Below are positions 62,298-64,000 of a stretch of 64,000 nt of DNA, one piece after another (the first letter of the stretch is position 1; the number at the start of each line of letters is the position of its first letter). The translations under genes and the position numbers were made by a program. The notes below the pieces were generated by a model. That model saw only the letters and a list, made by a program, of their open reading frames with translations, made no database searches and was not told the origin of the DNA. This DNA is from Paenibacillus woosongensis (lineage in GTDB: Bacteria > Bacillota > Bacilli > Paenibacillales > Paenibacillaceae), in assembly GCF_009725165.1 (NCBI RefSeq), contig NZ_WNZW01000003.1:310001-374000 (forward strand). The letters are read 5' to 3'.

Positions 62298-63215
62298 TTG
62301 GAGCCAACAATTTTTGAAGCAAAAGGATTAACAAAGAAATATGGATCATCATTTGCACTCCAGAACTTAAATATGACGGTTAGAAGCAGAGAAATATATG
62401 GTTTTGTAGGTGAAAATGGAGCTGGAAAAACAACTCTTATGAGAATTATCGGTGGTTTGGTTCAACCAACATGTGGTGAAATGTCGCTTTTCGGTGAATG
62501 TGATAAAAATCGACTTAACCTAGTTAGAAGACAGATTGGATGCTTAATTGAATCGCCCGCTCTTTATCCAAATCTGAACGCGAAAGAAAATCTGACATTT
62601 TATTGTCGCATTTATGGTGTTAAAGATGAAAGCAGGATTTCAGATGTGTTGCAAGCAGTATCCTTATCAGATGTGGGGAACAAGAATATATCGAATTATT
62701 CTCTTGGAATGCGGCAGCGCTTGGGACTTGCCATTGCTCTTCTTAACAAACCTAAATTTCTGGTTTTGGACGAACCAATTAATGGGCTTGATCCCACCGG
62801 AATTATAGAAATTCGAAAAACACTAGAATATTTGGCATATGAAAAAGGCGTGTCTATTTTAATTTCCAGCCATATTTTAAGTGAACTACAGCTACTAGCT
62901 ACAAAATTCGGTTTTATCCATAAAGGACGTTTAATTAGAGAGATTTCCGCTGACGAACTATTAAAATCTTCGAAAACACAGATAGTCATTCGAACACCAG
63001 AACCAGAGGAAGCCGTTAATTTACTAAAAAATGAGCTCGGTATAAATTCAATTAAAATTACTGAATCTAGGGAGATTCATATCCCTAAAGAAAGTACAGA
63101 TCTTGAAATGCTAATGTCTGTTTTTCTGCAGCGAAGAATTCAAATTGAAGGAATTAACCTGTCTACTCCAAATCTTGAAAATTATTATATGGAGTTAATG
63201 AAGGGGAGCGAATAG
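62298..63215 (+). CDS. ABC transporter ATP-binding protein (bacitracin/lantibiotic type)
   Basis: A 305-residue ATPase: Walker A GENGAGKTT (about residue 38), Q-loop region QIGCLIESPALYPNLNAKEN, signature YSLGMRQRLGLAIALLNKPK, Walker B FLVLDEPINGLDP, H-loop ISSHILSE, plus a C-terminal extension of about 80 residues as in BcrA-like subunits. Start TTG 62298 with GAGGAGG 9-12 bases before it. It pairs with the permease that starts inside its stop codon. Likely role is export of, or immunity to, a peptide antibiotic. The 62069-62297 region before it is AT-rich without a clear promoter. Confidence 0.9.
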   Translation: MEPTIFEAKGLTKKYGSSFALQNLNMTVRSREIYGFVGENGAGKTTLMRIIGGLVQPTCGEMSLFGECDKNRLNLVRRQIGCLIESPALYPNLNAKENLTFYCRIYGVKDESRISDVLQAVSLSDVGNKNISNYSLGMRQRLGLAIALLNKPKFLVLDEPINGLDPTGIIEIRKTLEYLAYEKGVSILISSHILSELQLLATKFGFIHKGRLIREISADELLKSSKTQIVIRTPEPEEAVNLLKNELGINSIKITESREIHIPKESTDLEMLMSVFLQRRIQIEGINLSTPNLENYYMELMKGSE

Positions 63216-64000
63216 TGATAAATTTCCTGAAAGGTCAATCATATTACTTGAAAAAGGATTCAACTTTTAGAAGTATTAGTTTGATATTTTTGATTGCAGG
63301 TATGGTCCTGCCTCTTTGGATTGGAGCAAAAACAGGGTTTGAAATAAGCAGTCCTTGGCAACCTTTAATCACAGCAATTCCCTTGTCCCTTTTTCTTTAT
63401 TTTATTATTCCTATACATGTATGTTTTTTTGCTACCGAGGGTTTTGAATATGGATCGGTAAAAATTATCATTGCTTCGGGTAAAAGTAGGTCGTCTTACT
63501 TTATAGGAAAATATATCACAGAAATTACAGTTATACTTTTTTGGATTTTTCAATTTTTTTTCATTTACTATGTAATATCTATAGTTGCATCTCTCCTAGC
63601 AGGTACTCACATAAGGACTGATGATGTACGAGGAGATCTGATAACTGCAATTACGGCAATAGGATTCAATGTTTTATATTTAATGGCTTACTCTGCTATC
63701 GTTATGATGGTAGGGATTTTCACTAAGAAATCGGCCTCAACAGTAATTATAACTTTTCTTATCATATTCATTGACTTTATACTCAGTGGTTATCTCAAAG
63801 ACTCAAGTCTCCCTTTTTTACGGATGGTATCTAACAACACATTAATGACTCAGATTATGAAATTTAATGGGTTATATATTTTCAACTCCCAGCAGATATT
63901 GCTGTCAGGGTTGAATGACTACTTTCGTGTGGCAATCATTCCAATAATCATCGTATTTATTTGTTTAACCATTACATTGATCTCGTTTGAAAAAAGTGAT
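63215..64000 (+). CDS. ABC-2 type permease, 3' truncated by the window edge
   Basis: The frame from GTG 63215 is open to the last base, 262 codons, and is cut by the window end. GTG overlaps the TAG of the ATPase gene by one base, with AAGGGGAG 6 bases upstream. It reads INFLKGQSYYLKKDSTFRSI, then hydrophobic helices (about residues 20-42, 50-70, 100-130, 150-175, 180-200, 238-258) with FATEGFEYGSVKIIIASGKS in the first cytoplasmic part, typical of BcrB/LanE-type permeases of 245-260 residues. It is the membrane partner of the ATPase. Confidence 0.82.
   Translation, partial: MINFLKGQSYYLKKDSTFRSISLIFLIAGMVLPLWIGAKTGFEISSPWQPLITAIPLSLFLYFIIPIHVCFFATEGFEYGSVKIIIASGKSRSSYFIGKYITEITVILFWIFQFFFIYYVISIVASLLAGTHIRTDDVRGDLITAITAIGFNVLYLMAYSAIVMMVGIFTKKSASTVIITFLIIFIDFILSGYLKDSSLPFLRMVSNNTLMTQIMKFNGLYIFNSQQILLSGLNDYFRVAIIPIIIVFICLTITLISFEKSD

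Overview
The window looks like chromosomal DNA of a Gram-positive Bacillales bacterium, most probably a Paenibacillus or close relative (inference). Ribosome binding sites are strong AGGAGG types, and GTG and TTG starts are common. Promoters follow the sigma-A pattern, and there are cre and Fur operators. The gene sets match Bacillales families: catDE, mtlA-R-F-D, a feu/besA-like iron operon, yeeI and a c-di-GMP riboswitch. No rRNA, tRNA, CRISPR array, intact insertion sequence or prophage was seen.

Layout. 0-2.3 kb: end of a DoxX gene, catechol dioxygenase and a luciferase-like flavin enzyme. 2.4-6.3 kb: fructose PTS operon fruR-fruK-fruA-EIIA behind a cre-like site. 6.4-10.8 kb: acetyltransferase remnant, DHA2 efflux pump and an ABC exporter pair. 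10.8-16.1 kb: mannitol operon mtlA-R-F-D on the minus strand with a perfect cre. 16.2-18.3 kb: mgtE and an AlkD-like gene. 18.4-25.9 kb: sialic-acid uptake and catabolism (nanA, ABC binding protein, two permeases, nanE, nanK, RpiR regulator, YhcH/NanQ).

26.0-31.9 kb: a c-di-GMP-I riboswitch plus terminator in front of cheW and a chemoreceptor gene, then a transporter remnant with carbamate kinase and guanine deaminase, then a diguanylate cyclase. 32-38.8 kb: LysR regulator and two Fur-controlled ferric-siderophore loci ending in a siderophore esterase. 39-43.1 kb: ABC exporter and a secreted serine hydrolase. 43.2-52.5 kb: a glycan-assembly cluster with several glycosyltransferases, including two multidomain fusions, a DegT aminotransferase and a PglD/NeuD acetyltransferase. 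52.8-60 kb: cytochrome P450, yeeI, a divergent TetR/DHA2 efflux pair and a UbiD decarboxylase. 60-64 kb: a conspicuously AT-rich block with a frameshifted AgrC/AgrA-like two-component system and a peptide-type ABC transporter that runs off the window.

How it fits together. Much of the window is carbon acquisition (fructose, mannitol, sialic acid) and iron acquisition under CcpA-like and Fur-like control. The two sugar or siderophore ABC operons lack their own ATPase and probably borrow one. The most unusual items are the riboswitch-controlled chemotaxis pair close to a diguanylate cyclase gene, a dispersed inverted intergenic repeat of about 190 bp at 34.3 and 54.1 kb, the broken two-component system at an apparent composition boundary, and the multidomain glycosyltransferases.
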